Source: an uncultured Bacteroidia bacterium (GTDB lineage Bacteria > Bacteroidota > Bacteroidia > J057 > CALLMJ01). Taken from it: 64,000 nt of DNA. Every line of letters starts with the position of its first letter. The first letter of the stretch is position 1. The stretch covers positions 1 through 64,000 of the forward strand of contig CALLNY010000018.1 in the NCBI GenBank assembly GCA_938005475.1, given 5' to 3'. The notes below the pieces were generated by a model. The model was given only the letters and a program-made list of their open reading frames with translations. It was not told the origin of the DNA and did no database searches. Of the stretch, positions 1-9,754 are shown in pieces. The translations under genes were made by a program, and so were the position numbers.

Positions 1-635
1 AATAACCTATCTACTACACCTTGTTGCGTTGCGGTTTTAATTACTTCGTAGAATTTGCGGATATAACCTTGCTTGGAAACGCTGTCTATGAATTCGTTTT
101 TGCTACGGTATAAAATATCATTGGTGAAATGGTCGTATTCATCGAAAAGAATATAAATGGGGATATCTTTGGGGTAGTAATCAAAAAAACGTTTCATTTT
201 TTCTTCCGCATCTACAGCTTCTCGGAGGTATATTTGTAAATCTTTGCTAAAAATGTTGTCGTATCTTACCCCAAAATTATCCAAAGAAGATTGAACCGAA
301 AAATTAAACCCTTGTTTAGTACTTTCTCGAGTAGAGGCATCAATGCCGCTGAAATCAAATTTAAGGATACGGAAAGCATTTCGTAGAGGAGTAGGATTTT
401 GACCGATGTAGTATTTACCAAAAAGTTTGTCAAATTTATGTTTTTGGTTGATGTCGTAGTAGTATTCTAAAACGGAGAGCCAAAGACTTTTCCCAAAACG
501 ACGAGGACGTAAGAAGGAGACAAATTTCTCTTTTTCTAACTTTTCAATAAATTGTGTTTTATCTACGTAAATAAAATCTTGTGTAATCAGTTGCTCAAAA
601 TTACTGACACCAAAAGGAAATAAAACAGTTCTCAT
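1..635 (-). CDS. AAA-ATPase-like / DUF1703 (PD-(D/E)XK nuclease-superfamily) protein, C-terminus truncated by window edge
   Basis: Not in ORF track; reverse-strand reading from ATG at 635 gives MRTVLFPFGVSNFEQLITQDFIYVDKTQFIEKLEKEKFVSFLRPRRFGKSLWLSVLEYYYD..., matching the N-terminal pattern (YVDKT..., FLRPRRFGKSL) of the AAA-ATPase_like family. Confidence 0.85.
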   Translation of the reverse strand, partial: MRTVLFPFGVSNFEQLITQDFIYVDKTQFIEKLEKEKFVSFLRPRRFGKSLWLSVLEYYYDINQKHKFDKLFGKYYIGQNPTPLRNAFRILKFDFSGIDASTRESTKQGFNFSVQSSLDNFGVRYDNIFSKDLQIYLREAVDAEEKMKRFFDYYPKDIPIYILFDEYDHFTNDILYRSKNEFIDSVSKQGYIRKFYEVIKTATQQGVVDRL

Positions 636-799
636 AATACAAAGATAAAGAAATTTACATTTTCACTTCCTCCACATACAATTTGTTCCTTCACCGCTAC
701 CACCGTGCTTGTAATGCTTTATCACTTTCATAATAATAAAAGTTGTGGTTTTACATCATATTGTACTTTTTATACTCATGAATTAAACAATCTTTTTTC

Positions 800-807
800 T
801 AATTTTG
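800..807 (+). promoter_or_regulatory. Bacteroidota-type -7 box TAATTTTG upstream of panB
   Basis: Exact TAnnTTTG match 14 nt before the ATG; no clear -33 element. Confidence 0.4.
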
Positions 808-821
808 TAGTTTGAAAAAAG

Positions 822-1640
822 ATGTCTATTCATAAAGTACAAGCCAAAAGAGTAACTACTCATACTTTGCAGGAGATGAAAAATGTGGGGGAAAAAATAA
901 CAATGCTCACAGCTTATGATTATTCTTTTGCTAGAATTATAGATGATGCGGGGATTGATGTGATATTAGTAGGGGATTCAGCATCGAATGTAATGCACGG
1001 TCATGAGACCACACTTCCTATTACGTTACAACAAATGATAGATCACGGAGCGGCAGTAGTAAAAGCATGTAAAAGAGCATTAGTGGTAGTAGATATGCCT
1101 TTTGGTACCTATCAAGGGGATTCGTTAAATGCTCTTCAAAGTTCCATTCGAATTATGAAAGAAACAGGGGCTCATGCTGTAAAAATGGAAGGCGGAGAAT
1201 TTATACTTGAATCTGTTTCAAGAATAGTAAACGCGGGCATTCCGGTCATGGGGCATTTAGGGCTTATGCCCCAGTCTATTTATAAATACGGAACCTATGT
1301 AGTAAGAGCAAAAGAAGAATTAGAAGCAGAGCAATTGAAAAAAGATGCAATCAAACTACAAGAAGCAGGTTGTTTTGCGATTGTGTTAGAAAAAATACCT
1401 GCTAAATTAGCAAAGGAAGTATCTATGATGCTACATATTCCCGTGATTGGGATAGGCGCGGGTAATGGCTGTGACGGGCAAGTACTTGTAACGCAAGATA
1501 TGTTAGGTATCTTAAAAGATTTTAGTCCTCGCTTTTTAAGGCGTTATGCTAATCTATACGAAGTCATGAAAAAAGCTTTTGAACAATACGCAGTAGATGT
1601 TAAAACAGGAGATTTCCCTAATGAAAAGGAATCTTACTAA
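822..1640 (+). CDS. panB: 3-methyl-2-oxobutanoate hydroxymethyltransferase
   Basis: ORF 272 aa; [46 protein letters not shown] and VKMEGG motifs typical of PanB. Confidence 0.97.
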   Translation: MSIHKVQAKRVTTHTLQEMKNVGEKITMLTAYDYSFARIIDDAGIDVILVGDSASNVMHGHETTLPITLQQMIDHGAAVVKACKRALVVVDMPFGTYQGDSLNALQSSIRIMKETGAHAVKMEGGEFILESVSRIVNAGIPVMGHLGLMPQSIYKYGTYVVRAKEELEAEQLKKDAIKLQEAGCFAIVLEKIPAKLAKEVSMMLHIPVIGIGAGNGCDGQVLVTQDMLGILKDFSPRFLRRYANLYEVMKKAFEQYAVDVKTGDFPNEKESY

Positions 1641-1647
1641 CTTTTAA

Positions 1648-2535
1648 ATGGAAGTTCAATATTTACAGGTTTATCCTAAACATTGGAATACTTATGCTTT
1701 AATTGATAGTGGTAACTTTGAAAAATTAGAGCAATTTGGGAATTATGTTCTAAGAAGACCAGAGCCCCAAGCATTATGGTCTCCATTTTTATCGGAAAAA
1801 GAATGGAACAAAAAAAATATTGTTCTCTTTGAACCTACCTCTTCCCATTCAGGTAATTGGATAGGTATTAAAACTGATAATTGGCTTCTGAAATATCAAA
1901 CTCAAACTTATAAGCTTCAATTCCAACTAACTTTCACTAAATTTAAACACATTGGTATCTTCCCCGAACAAGCTGAAAACTGGGACTATATTTATGAGAA
2001 AGTAACTAAACTTAAAGAGGGAAGAGTTCTAAATCTTTTTGCTTATACAGGTGGAGCTACCTTAGCTGCCGCAATAGCCAATCAACAAGTTCAAGTAACT
2101 CATTTAGATGCTGTCAAGCAAGTGGTAAACTGGGCAAAACAAAACGCAAAAATCAATCATTTGCAAAATATACGTTGGATTATAGATGACGCTTTAAGCT
2201 TCGTCAAAAGGGAAATTCGCAGAGGAAACCTTTATGAAGGAATTATTATGGACCCTCCCGCTTTCGGGCACGGACCTAATGGCGAACTATGGAAATTGGA
2301 AGAACATCTTAATAATCTCATTTTTCTAATTTCCAAAATCTTAAACCCTAAAAACTTTTTTTTCGTAATAAACACCTATTCCTTAAACTTCTCTCCTATC
2401 CTACTAGAAAATCTTATCAAAATTCATTTCAAGAATTTCCCTATCCCAAAACTTCAAATCGGTGATTTATATTTAAAAGCACTCTCTAATCATAAGTTAC
2501 CAACAGGTGTTTTTTGTAGATTCTCTAATTTATGA
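1648..2535 (+). CDS. class I SAM-dependent rRNA methyltransferase-like protein (RlmI/RlmK-related)
   Basis: VLNLFAYTGGATLAAA (SAM-binding motif I) and IIMDPPAFGHGPNGELWKLEEHL (DPPxFG motif). Confidence 0.88.
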   Translation: MEVQYLQVYPKHWNTYALIDSGNFEKLEQFGNYVLRRPEPQALWSPFLSEKEWNKKNIVLFEPTSSHSGNWIGIKTDNWLLKYQTQTYKLQFQLTFTKFKHIGIFPEQAENWDYIYEKVTKLKEGRVLNLFAYTGGATLAAAIANQQVQVTHLDAVKQVVNWAKQNAKINHLQNIRWIIDDALSFVKREIRRGNLYEGIIMDPPAFGHGPNGELWKLEEHLNNLIFLISKILNPKNFFFVINTYSLNFSPILLENLIKIHFKNFPIPKLQIGDLYLKALSNHKLPTGVFCRFSNL

Positions 2536-2598
2536 TTAACTTACCGAAAATTTGAACGAAAAAAATCCTATTTTTGTAATTAAAATAAAACACAAAAG

Positions 2599-3111
2599 AT
2601 GAGAATCAGCGAAAAAATGCAGTTAGCTTTGGTAGAACAAATTCACTTAGAATTACTATCCATTAACCAATACCTAGTAATGGCTTCTTATTTTTTGAAA
2701 GATGACCTGAACGGCTTTGCTAATTTTTTTATGGTACAATCTCAAGAAGAAAACTTTCATGCCATGAAACAATTTCAATATTTACATGACGTGGGTGGTA
2801 GCATCAGAATCTCCCAAATCCCTGCTCCAATTTCAGATTTTCATTCTATCAAACATGTTTTTGAGATGTCCTTACTACACGAAAGAAAAGTAACACAAGC
2901 TATCAGCAATATCATTAAACTATCTCTTGAAGAACAAGACTATGCGACCCATACGTTTTTTCAATGGTTCATTACTGAACAAGTAGAAGAAGAAGCTCTA
3001 GTAGAAAATATCATCAAAAAATTAGATATGATTGGTGATAACTCTTCAGCTTTATATCTATTAAATGATGAATTAGCCAAAAGAACTTTTAACCCTAATC
3101 CAACAGTATGA
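2599..3111 (+). CDS. ferritin
   Basis: 170 aa; QIHLELLSINQYLVMASYF...QSQEENFHAMKQFQYLHDVGG...FQWFITEQVEEEALVENII ferritin signature. Confidence 0.95.
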   Translation: MRISEKMQLALVEQIHLELLSINQYLVMASYFLKDDLNGFANFFMVQSQEENFHAMKQFQYLHDVGGSIRISQIPAPISDFHSIKHVFEMSLLHERKVTQAISNIIKLSLEEQDYATHTFFQWFITEQVEEEALVENIIKKLDMIGDNSSALYLLNDELAKRTFNPNPTV

Positions 3112-3533
3112 AAACTATCCGAATTTGTTTCGTATGGGCTCTCTCATTATTTCAACTTATATTTGCTCAAAACCTCCAACAAGTACCCGGAACTTATGTA
3201 TACCATGAACACGGTAATGATAATTACCAAATCATAGTAATTGACAAAAATTTAACTTTCTGGTTCTCGGATGGAATAAAACCCTTTACAGCATTAAAAA
3301 CTATTAAAGCGGATTGGAAAAAAAATCATTTAATGCTTCAGTTCCCGAACTCTAAAGATATATACCATGTAGATTACGAGTTTGAACCGATGCATTCCTT
3401 TGAATGGATACTCCCTGATAAAACCATTCAATCTTTTTTTTATAAGGACAAAGAAAGTAATCCCCAAAATATACATTTACCTATTTATATCGAAAAATTA
3501 AAAAAACAGGATTTAGAACTTCAAGGAAAATAA
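3108..3533 (+). CDS. hypothetical secreted protein
   Basis: 141 aa with N-terminal signal peptide (..ALSLFQLIFAQN); overlaps ferritin stop by 4 nt (ATGA). Confidence 0.65.
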   Translation: MKTIRICFVWALSLFQLIFAQNLQQVPGTYVYHEHGNDNYQIIVIDKNLTFWFSDGIKPFTALKTIKADWKKNHLMLQFPNSKDIYHVDYEFEPMHSFEWILPDKTIQSFFYKDKESNPQNIHLPIYIEKLKKQDLELQGK

Positions 3534-4376
3534 ATGGAGTTATTTCGCTACGAGTTCATAGTGTTAAAATGGATTGATGTAATTGATATACTCATCATGA
3601 GTGTTATCATTTATGAAATACGAGAAGTTTTTAGGAAAAATGTATCTACACAGCTCGTATTTGCGGGATTTTTTTTGTTTATTACTTGGAAATTAGTAGA
3701 TTTTATTGGCTTAAAGATGCTGAAAACCTTTTTAGATGCATTTGTGGGATTAGGTTCTTTGGCTATTGTAGTAATTTTTGCTCCTGAAATCAGAAAATTG
3801 TTAATCAATATTAGCAATCGTTGGTGGATTTATAATCTATTAAGATTAAGGATACAAAGCAAAGATGAAAATCTATTAGATTATCACGCTGTAATAGAAG
3901 CAGTTTATGAGATGGCGGCAAATAAAACAGGAGCCACCCTCATAATTAAAGGCTCTAATCCTTTATTCGATATAGAAAAAACAGGAGAACTATTAAACGC
4001 AAATCTAACAAAACGGCTATTGATATCTATTTTTAATAAAAATTCTCCTTTACATGATGGTGCAGTTTTGATTAAAGGGAATACTATAACAGCAGTACGC
4101 TGTATTTTACCCATTAGTGAAAATGCAACGATACCCCATGAATTTGGATTAAGGCACCGTTCCGCAATGGGAATTACTGAAGTTTCTGATGCTTTGGCTA
4201 TTGTAGTCTCCGAAGAAAGAGGTAGCGTTTCCGTAGTCCATCATGGAAAAATTTTGACAAATTTAGAAGAAAATGAACTACTTGATATACTTGTAAATTT
4301 TGTAAATCAGATGGCTGTACCTTTTATGCCCGTCAAAAAAATAGCGAAAAAGCAAGACCCACGAATAATCAAATAG
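3534..4376 (+). CDS. cdaA: diadenylate cyclase (c-di-AMP synthase, CdaA type)
   Basis: N-terminal membrane helices followed by DisA_N domain with DGAVLIKGN and FGLRHRSAMGITE (DGA and RHR catalytic motifs). Confidence 0.95.
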   Translation: MELFRYEFIVLKWIDVIDILIMSVIIYEIREVFRKNVSTQLVFAGFFLFITWKLVDFIGLKMLKTFLDAFVGLGSLAIVVIFAPEIRKLLINISNRWWIYNLLRLRIQSKDENLLDYHAVIEAVYEMAANKTGATLIIKGSNPLFDIEKTGELLNANLTKRLLISIFNKNSPLHDGAVLIKGNTITAVRCILPISENATIPHEFGLRHRSAMGITEVSDALAIVVSEERGSVSVVHHGKILTNLEENELLDILVNFVNQMAVPFMPVKKIAKKQDPRIIK

Positions 4377-5352
4377 TAAAAATATAACTCTGTGATCTGA
4401 CCAAACTCTTAAGTTCCTTTAAGTTTAGTTGATTCTCCTTCTTATTAGAAGTATAAACAAAATTTTCGGGTAGTTTTTTTCCGTTAGACTGCTGTAAAGA
4501 ATGAAAATCGGGATAAATAAGGTAATAATCTTCAAATTCTACCCCTGTGTTAGCATCTGTCTCGGTGATAAGATGCTCATGTAGTTTCTCCCCTAATTTC
4601 AGACCCGTAATTTCAATGGTTGCATGAGGGGCAATAGCTTTAGCTAATTGAAGAATTTTGAAGGATTTAACCTTAGGAACGTAAATCTCACCACCTTGTG
4701 AATTTTCCATAGCAAAAAGTATCCATTTAATACCTTCATCTGCAGTAATAATGAAGCGGGTCGCTTCGGGATGCGTTACAAATAGCTTATCTGCTTTCTT
4801 TCTTTGTTCAAAAATCTCAAAAACAGAGCCCCTACTGTTTACTACATTCCCTAAACGAACAACAGAGAAAATCGTATTTTGAGACTCTTTTTGGGCACTA
4901 ATAAACAATTTATCAGCACAAAATTTTGTAGCACCATATAAATTATGAGGAGAAGCCGCTTTATCACTGGATAAAGCCACAACTTTTTTTACATTGTTCT
5001 CAATTGCCGCCCTAATGATATGCTCCGAACCTAATATGTTGGTTTTAATACATTCTAAAGGATTCTCCTCCGCTATATGCACATGTTTTAACGCCGCCAA
5101 ATGAAATATGATGTCTATTCCCCTACAAACTTGGCGAACCCGCTCGTAGTCTCTGATATCCCCTATACAAAACTTTAAATTAGGATATTGATTTTCAGGA
5201 TATTCCATGCGCATCTGAAATTGCTTATGCTCGTCACGAGATAATACTGTAATAAAACGACAATGCTGTTTATGAACAAGATAATGCACTAACAATCGTC
5301 CAAAAGAGCCTGTCCCCCCCGTGATAAGTATATTACTATTTTGCAACATCAA
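4369..5352 (-). CDS. polysaccharide biosynthesis NDP-sugar 4,6-dehydratase (PseB/CapD-like)
   Basis: Rossmann motif ILITGGTGSFGRLLVHYL, LSRDEHKQFQMR, FHLAALKHVHIAEENPLE, SSDKAASPHNLYGATKFCADKL. Confidence 0.9.
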   Translation of the reverse strand: MMLQNSNILITGGTGSFGRLLVHYLVHKQHCRFITVLSRDEHKQFQMRMEYPENQYPNLKFCIGDIRDYERVRQVCRGIDIIFHLAALKHVHIAEENPLECIKTNILGSEHIIRAAIENNVKKVVALSSDKAASPHNLYGATKFCADKLFISAQKESQNTIFSVVRLGNVVNSRGSVFEIFEQRKKADKLFVTHPEATRFIITADEGIKWILFAMENSQGGEIYVPKVKSFKILQLAKAIAPHATIEITGLKLGEKLHEHLITETDANTGVEFEDYYLIYPDFHSLQQSNGKKLPENFVYTSNKKENQLNLKELKSLVRSQSYIFTI

Positions 5353-5464
5353 TATGCGTAAGTTATTTCAAATGAAGTGTAGCAGGCAAAATTACAATTT
5401 TTTCTTTATGAAAAACAAATATAACTCGCTTTATACCTTAAAATTTAAATTGAGATTTATTTTA

Positions 5465-5498
5465 TTTTTGTTCCGTATGGTTTTTAATACTATTTTTG
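5465..5498 (+). promoter_or_regulatory. Bacteroidota-type promoter TTTTTG-N20-TATTTTTG
   Basis: -33-like TTTTTG at 5465-5470, 20 nt spacer, -7 TATTTTTG at 5491-5498, directly before ATG 5501. Confidence 0.55.
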
Positions 5499-5500
5499 TC

Positions 5501-6490
5501 ATGAACATGAAATCTTTTATAGAGCAATTTCCTAAGCAGTTGGAAGAAGCCCATGCAAATGCTTCCGAACTACAATTAACGAATAATCATAAAACGATAC
5601 AACATGTAGCCATATTAGGGCTTGGTGGTTCAGCTTTCGGTGGTGAACTAGTAAAGAATTATTCAGAAAAACTTTTAGAGGTTCCCATTACTATCATTAG
5701 AGATTATAATATTCCTAAGTCCATTAATACCAATACATTAGTGATAGCAAGTTCATACTCCGGTAACACTGAAGAAACGCTTTCCGCAGTACAGGAAAGT
5801 ATTCAAGCAAATGCTTTTATTGTCTGTTTAACCTCGGGTGGTAAATTATTAGAAATTGCAAAAAAACTCCATTTCCCTTATATTTTATTTCCATCAGATT
5901 ACCCACCAAGAGCCGCCGCAGGCTTCTCCTTCATTTCTAAAATTACTATCCTACATAAACTTGGCTTAATACCTGATTTTAAACAAGATTTTCAAGAAAC
6001 TGTCCATATTCTTAAACATTTTAACGACCTTGAATTAGCCCATAAAATAAGTCAAAGTTTTTACAACAAAATTCCAGTTATTTACAGTTCTCCTTCTAAT
6101 GAATCTATTGCTATAAGGTTACGGCAACAAATAGAAGAGAATGCAAAGCAACTGTGCTGGCATCATGTCATCCCAGAAATGAACCATAATGAATTAGTAG
6201 GTTGGGAGTTACCTTTGCAAGCACTGCAAAATACTCATGTTTTAATCATTAGAGATCCTAATGACCACCCCAAAATCCAACTCCGTATGGACTTCGTTCA
6301 ACAAAAATTGGCATCTAAAAATGTATCTGTTACAGAACTTCATTTAATTGGGAACAACAAAATGGCAAAGTTAATTTATGGGCTACATCTTTCAGACTGG
6401 GTTTCTTATCAGTTAGCATTACTCAATAACGTAGATCCTTTACCTGTAAAAGTTATCGATGAACTAAAAAATAGCCTAGCGGCTAAATGA
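5501..6490 (+). CDS. SIS-domain bifunctional phosphoglucose/phosphomannose isomerase
   Basis: MNMKSFIEQFPKQLEEAHAN..., HVAILGLGGSAFGGELVKNY, LVIASSYSGNTEETLSA, PEMNHNELVGWE. The ORF track start (5321) overlaps the divergent gene and lies upstream of the promoter, so start revised to 5501 (or 5507). Confidence 0.88.
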   Translation: MNMKSFIEQFPKQLEEAHANASELQLTNNHKTIQHVAILGLGGSAFGGELVKNYSEKLLEVPITIIRDYNIPKSINTNTLVIASSYSGNTEETLSAVQESIQANAFIVCLTSGGKLLEIAKKLHFPYILFPSDYPPRAAAGFSFISKITILHKLGLIPDFKQDFQETVHILKHFNDLELAHKISQSFYNKIPVIYSSPSNESIAIRLRQQIEENAKQLCWHHVIPEMNHNELVGWELPLQALQNTHVLIIRDPNDHPKIQLRMDFVQQKLASKNVSVTELHLIGNNKMAKLIYGLHLSDWVSYQLALLNNVDPLPVKVIDELKNSLAAK

Positions 6491-7422
6491 ATAAAACTTT
6501 AAAAATTGGTTGGATTTTTTTAGGAAGTATTGCCTTACTGTATTGGGTCGTAGTATGGGGAACTCAATCCGGCATTTTTCAGGCTAACCATAATCGTTAT
6601 TTCATTGATTTTGATAATGTTAATGGCTTAAAGATTGCAGACCCCGTCCTGATTAGAGGTTTAGTCGTTGGTAGCGTCACTAACATTGAACTAAACGAAA
6701 ACTTTTGTAGAGTTGAAATTAAAATCTCCCCTAAATATCTTTTAAAAGACCAAACCCAAGCAGAAATTCAAATCCGCGAACTTTTGTCCGGTAAACAATT
6801 AGTTTTATTCCCAAAAGGAGAAAAAATACTACCCAATGAAGCTATCATAAAAGGTAATGCTATCTTTGATTTTTCTTTTGCCCTCTCTAAATTCGGAAAA
6901 TTAGTCAATTTATTAGAACAACAAAACTGGGATATCCCAAAATTTAGTGTATGGCTCAATAAAATTGATACGATTTTCCATAATCCTAATTTATTACAAA
7001 TCCCTGATAAACTTTCTCAAACCTTAACCCATTATGACCAAATCGCATTAGCCCTTCAACAAAAACAAATCATTACCAAAATAGATACGCTAACTCAACA
7101 AATAAGCTTGCTAATAGCCAATCTTGATAATACTCAAAAAAATTTTGATAACCTTTTAGTTGCCTCTCAATCGCTAATCCCAAAAATGGATACAACTTTT
7201 TACAAATTAGATAGTATCCTAATACACTCTAAAAACTTAATATCGCAACTTAATGACAGTTTTGATAAATTAAAAAAACTAGAAACTACTGCACATGCTT
7301 TTCTCTTCAAGGAAGATTTTTACAAAGATATCCAAAAAACTTTGTATAATCTCAATCAAACATTAGACCATATACGAGAAAAAAGAATACGAGTTATTGC
7401 TAAATTGTGGGGGAAAGAATAA
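6487..7422 (+). CDS. MlaD/MCE-family lipid transport substrate-binding protein
   Basis: Single N-terminal TM helix then RYFIDFDNVNGLKIADPVLIRGLVVGSVTNIEL MCE domain and C-terminal helical region; ATGA overlap with upstream gene. Confidence 0.88.
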   Translation: MNKTLKIGWIFLGSIALLYWVVVWGTQSGIFQANHNRYFIDFDNVNGLKIADPVLIRGLVVGSVTNIELNENFCRVEIKISPKYLLKDQTQAEIQIRELLSGKQLVLFPKGEKILPNEAIIKGNAIFDFSFALSKFGKLVNLLEQQNWDIPKFSVWLNKIDTIFHNPNLLQIPDKLSQTLTHYDQIALALQQKQIITKIDTLTQQISLLIANLDNTQKNFDNLLVASQSLIPKMDTTFYKLDSILIHSKNLISQLNDSFDKLKKLETTAHAFLFKEDFYKDIQKTLYNLNQTLDHIREKRIRVIAKLWGKE

Positions 7423-7453
7423 AATACATAGTTATACTACCCGTAGCTCGTAA

Positions 7454-9622
7454 TTATTTAATAAATAATAACTCACGATATTTAGGTAATAACCACATAT
7501 CATCAGGGATAAGGTTTTCTAAAGCATCTGAACTTTTACGAATAATTTCAAAATAAGGTAAAATCTTTTCTGCTATGTGAATTGCTTTGTCTCTTAAATT
7601 TTCTATTGTACTTGTTTCTTGCCATTGTAATTTCATAGCAGTCAAGTTTTTATGGATTTCATTTGTATGATAGTTTATTTCTTTCAGAAGGTCTAATTGA
7701 ACTTGATATTCATCTTTATGAAAACCAATTGAAATCAAATTTTGGATAGTATCGGATAACAATTTTTGGTATTTAAATGCGGCGGGTAGAACGTATTGAT
7801 AAATCAGTTCTTCTAAAATTTTAGCTTCAATCTGAATTTTTTTGCAATAGGTTTCGGTTCGGATTTCGTGACGTGCGTGTAATTCATGTTCGGATAGAAT
7901 CCCCAATTTAGTAAATTCTTCAATAGAATTAGGACTAATGATTGCATCTAATGCTTTGGGGGTTTGGGTAATATTGTTTAGCCCTCTTTTAAGCGCTTCC
8001 TGTTTCCATTCTACTGAATAGTTATTTCCTTCAAAGCGTATATTTTTACTTTCGGTAATATATCGTTTTAATATGGTTAAAATAGCAACTTCTTTTTGAG
8101 TTCCCTTATCCACTAATTGACATACTTCCTCATGAAAGGTGTTAAGTTGGTTGGCTACGATAGTATTCAAGATAATCATACCGGGAGCACAGTTCGCAGA
8201 AGCACCGACAGCTCTAAACTCAAACTTATTACCTGTAAAAGCGAAGGGGGAAGTTCGGTTTCTATCGGTATTGTCCTTCATAATTTCAGGCATTTTTTGA
8301 ATGCCTAATTTAATTTCTGATTTAAAAACGAATTCAATATTTTCAAGGGAGGCTTTTTCTAGTTGGTTTAGGATGGAGTCTAGGTGGGAACCTAAGAAAA
8401 CGGAGATGATAGCTGGCGGGGCTTCATTAGCGCCGAGGCGGTGGTCATTTGAGGCAGAGGCGATACTAGAACGTAATAAATCCGCATTTCGGTGTATAGC
8501 TTTAATAGTATTAATTAAAAAAATTAAGAACATGAGGTTATCCCGTTGAGTTCTACCAGGACTTAATAAGTTTTTACCTGTATTAGTACTTAAACTCCAG
8601 TTATTATGTTTTCCTGACCCATTTACACCTGCAAAAGGTTTTTCATGGAAAAGTACTTTCAGGTGATGTTTTTTGGCAACTTTATCCATGATATCCATCA
8701 TCAGTAAGTTGTGGTCATTGGCAATATTTAAATTTTCAAAGAGGGGAGCGCATTCATATTGCCCGGGTGCTACCTCATTATGTCTTGTACGGATGGGGAT
8801 ACCTAATTTTAAGCACTCACGTTCTAGTTCCATCATGAAGTTCATCACGCGGTTGGGGATAGTTCCGAAGTAATGGTCTTCTAGTTGTTGCCCACGGGCA
8901 GGAGCCGCTCCTATTAAGGTTCTTCCTGTCATCACTAAGTCTGGTCTTGCATAATACAGAGCTTCATCCACTAAAAAATATTCCTGTTCAGGTCCTAACG
9001 TAACGTTCACACTTTCAATAGATTTATCCAATAATTGGCATACTTGGGTAGCCGCTTTGTCGATAGCGTGAATAGTACGGAGCAAAGGGGTTTTGTAATC
9101 TAAAGTTTCACCTGTATAAGAAATAAACAAAGAAGGGATACATAAAGTAGTTCCAACAATAAAAGCAGGAGAGGTTACGTCCCAAGCCGTATAACCGCGT
9201 GCTTCAAAGGTAGAACGTATTCCACCACTAGGAAAAGAGGAAGCATCCGGCTCCTGTTGTACTAAATTAGAACCACTGAATTTATCAATGGGTTTCCCAT
9301 TTTCTAAATCAAAAAAAGAATCATGCTTTTCAGCGGTTAGTCCAGTTAAAGGTTGGAACCAGTGTGTATAGTGAGTTGCTCCTTTGGAAATCGCCCACGT
9401 CTTCATTGCATTCGCTACAATGTTAGCTGTCTCTCGTTTAATTTGACCTGTTTCATGGGAATGTATCATCTCCACTATTTGCTCAGGCAAATAGTGTAAC
9501 ATCACCTCTTTCGTAAATACTAATTCCCCAAAAATTTCAGAAGCTTTGGTTCCTGTAATTTGTAAACTCCAATCTCGTGATTGAATTTTGTCTAATGCTA
9601 AATATCTTGGATTATTATTCAT
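7454..9622 (-). CDS. glnN: type III glutamine synthetase
   Basis: 722 aa; FPSGGIRSTFEARGYTAWDVTSPAF, NVTLGPEQEYFLVD, GKHNNWSLST, RNRTSPFAFTGNKFEFRAVG typical of GSIII. Confidence 0.95.
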   Translation of the reverse strand: MNNNPRYLALDKIQSRDWSLQITGTKASEIFGELVFTKEVMLHYLPEQIVEMIHSHETGQIKRETANIVANAMKTWAISKGATHYTHWFQPLTGLTAEKHDSFFDLENGKPIDKFSGSNLVQQEPDASSFPSGGIRSTFEARGYTAWDVTSPAFIVGTTLCIPSLFISYTGETLDYKTPLLRTIHAIDKAATQVCQLLDKSIESVNVTLGPEQEYFLVDEALYYARPDLVMTGRTLIGAAPARGQQLEDHYFGTIPNRVMNFMMELERECLKLGIPIRTRHNEVAPGQYECAPLFENLNIANDHNLLMMDIMDKVAKKHHLKVLFHEKPFAGVNGSGKHNNWSLSTNTGKNLLSPGRTQRDNLMFLIFLINTIKAIHRNADLLRSSIASASNDHRLGANEAPPAIISVFLGSHLDSILNQLEKASLENIEFVFKSEIKLGIQKMPEIMKDNTDRNRTSPFAFTGNKFEFRAVGASANCAPGMIILNTIVANQLNTFHEEVCQLVDKGTQKEVAILTILKRYITESKNIRFEGNNYSVEWKQEALKRGLNNITQTPKALDAIISPNSIEEFTKLGILSEHELHARHEIRTETYCKKIQIEAKILEELIYQYVLPAAFKYQKLLSDTIQNLISIGFHKDEYQVQLDLLKEINYHTNEIHKNLTAMKLQWQETSTIENLRDKAIHIAEKILPYFEIIRKSSDALENLIPDDMWLLPKYRELLFIK

Positions 9623-9639
9623 TTTTTAATTGACTTCGC

Positions 9640-9669
9640 AAAAATAAATATACTTTCTCTAAAATGCAA
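9640..9669 (-). promoter_or_regulatory. Promoter TTG-N19-TATTTTTG upstream of glnN
   Basis: Reverse complement of CAAAAATA (9640-9647) with TTG at 9669-9667, 19 nt spacer. Confidence 0.5.
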
Positions 9670-9731
9670 TACTTTTTTCGTAAATAGACTTTATTTTTGA
9701 GAGTACAATTCTAAAATACCCCCTATTTTTG

Positions 9732-9754
9732 AGTTGTATAATTTTTATACAACT
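9732..9754. repeat. perfect inverted repeat AGTTGTATA-attttt/loop-TATACAACT
   Basis: 9-bp perfect arms flanking a 5-nt loop; overlaps the stop codon of the glycosyltransferase gene; no U-tract on either side. Confidence 0.6.

Noticed and set aside
5321-5500. N-terminal extension of the SIS-domain isomerase ORF
   Set aside because: Overlaps the divergent dehydratase gene and the predicted promoter; homology begins at MNMKSFIEQFP
7452-7470. AT-only hairpin ATTATT-TAATA-AATAAT near the glnN stop
   Set aside because: Too AT-rich and weak to call a terminator in this low-GC genome
8117-8873. Three plus-strand ORFs inside glnN
   Set aside because: Shadow ORFs antisense to conserved GSIII coding sequence
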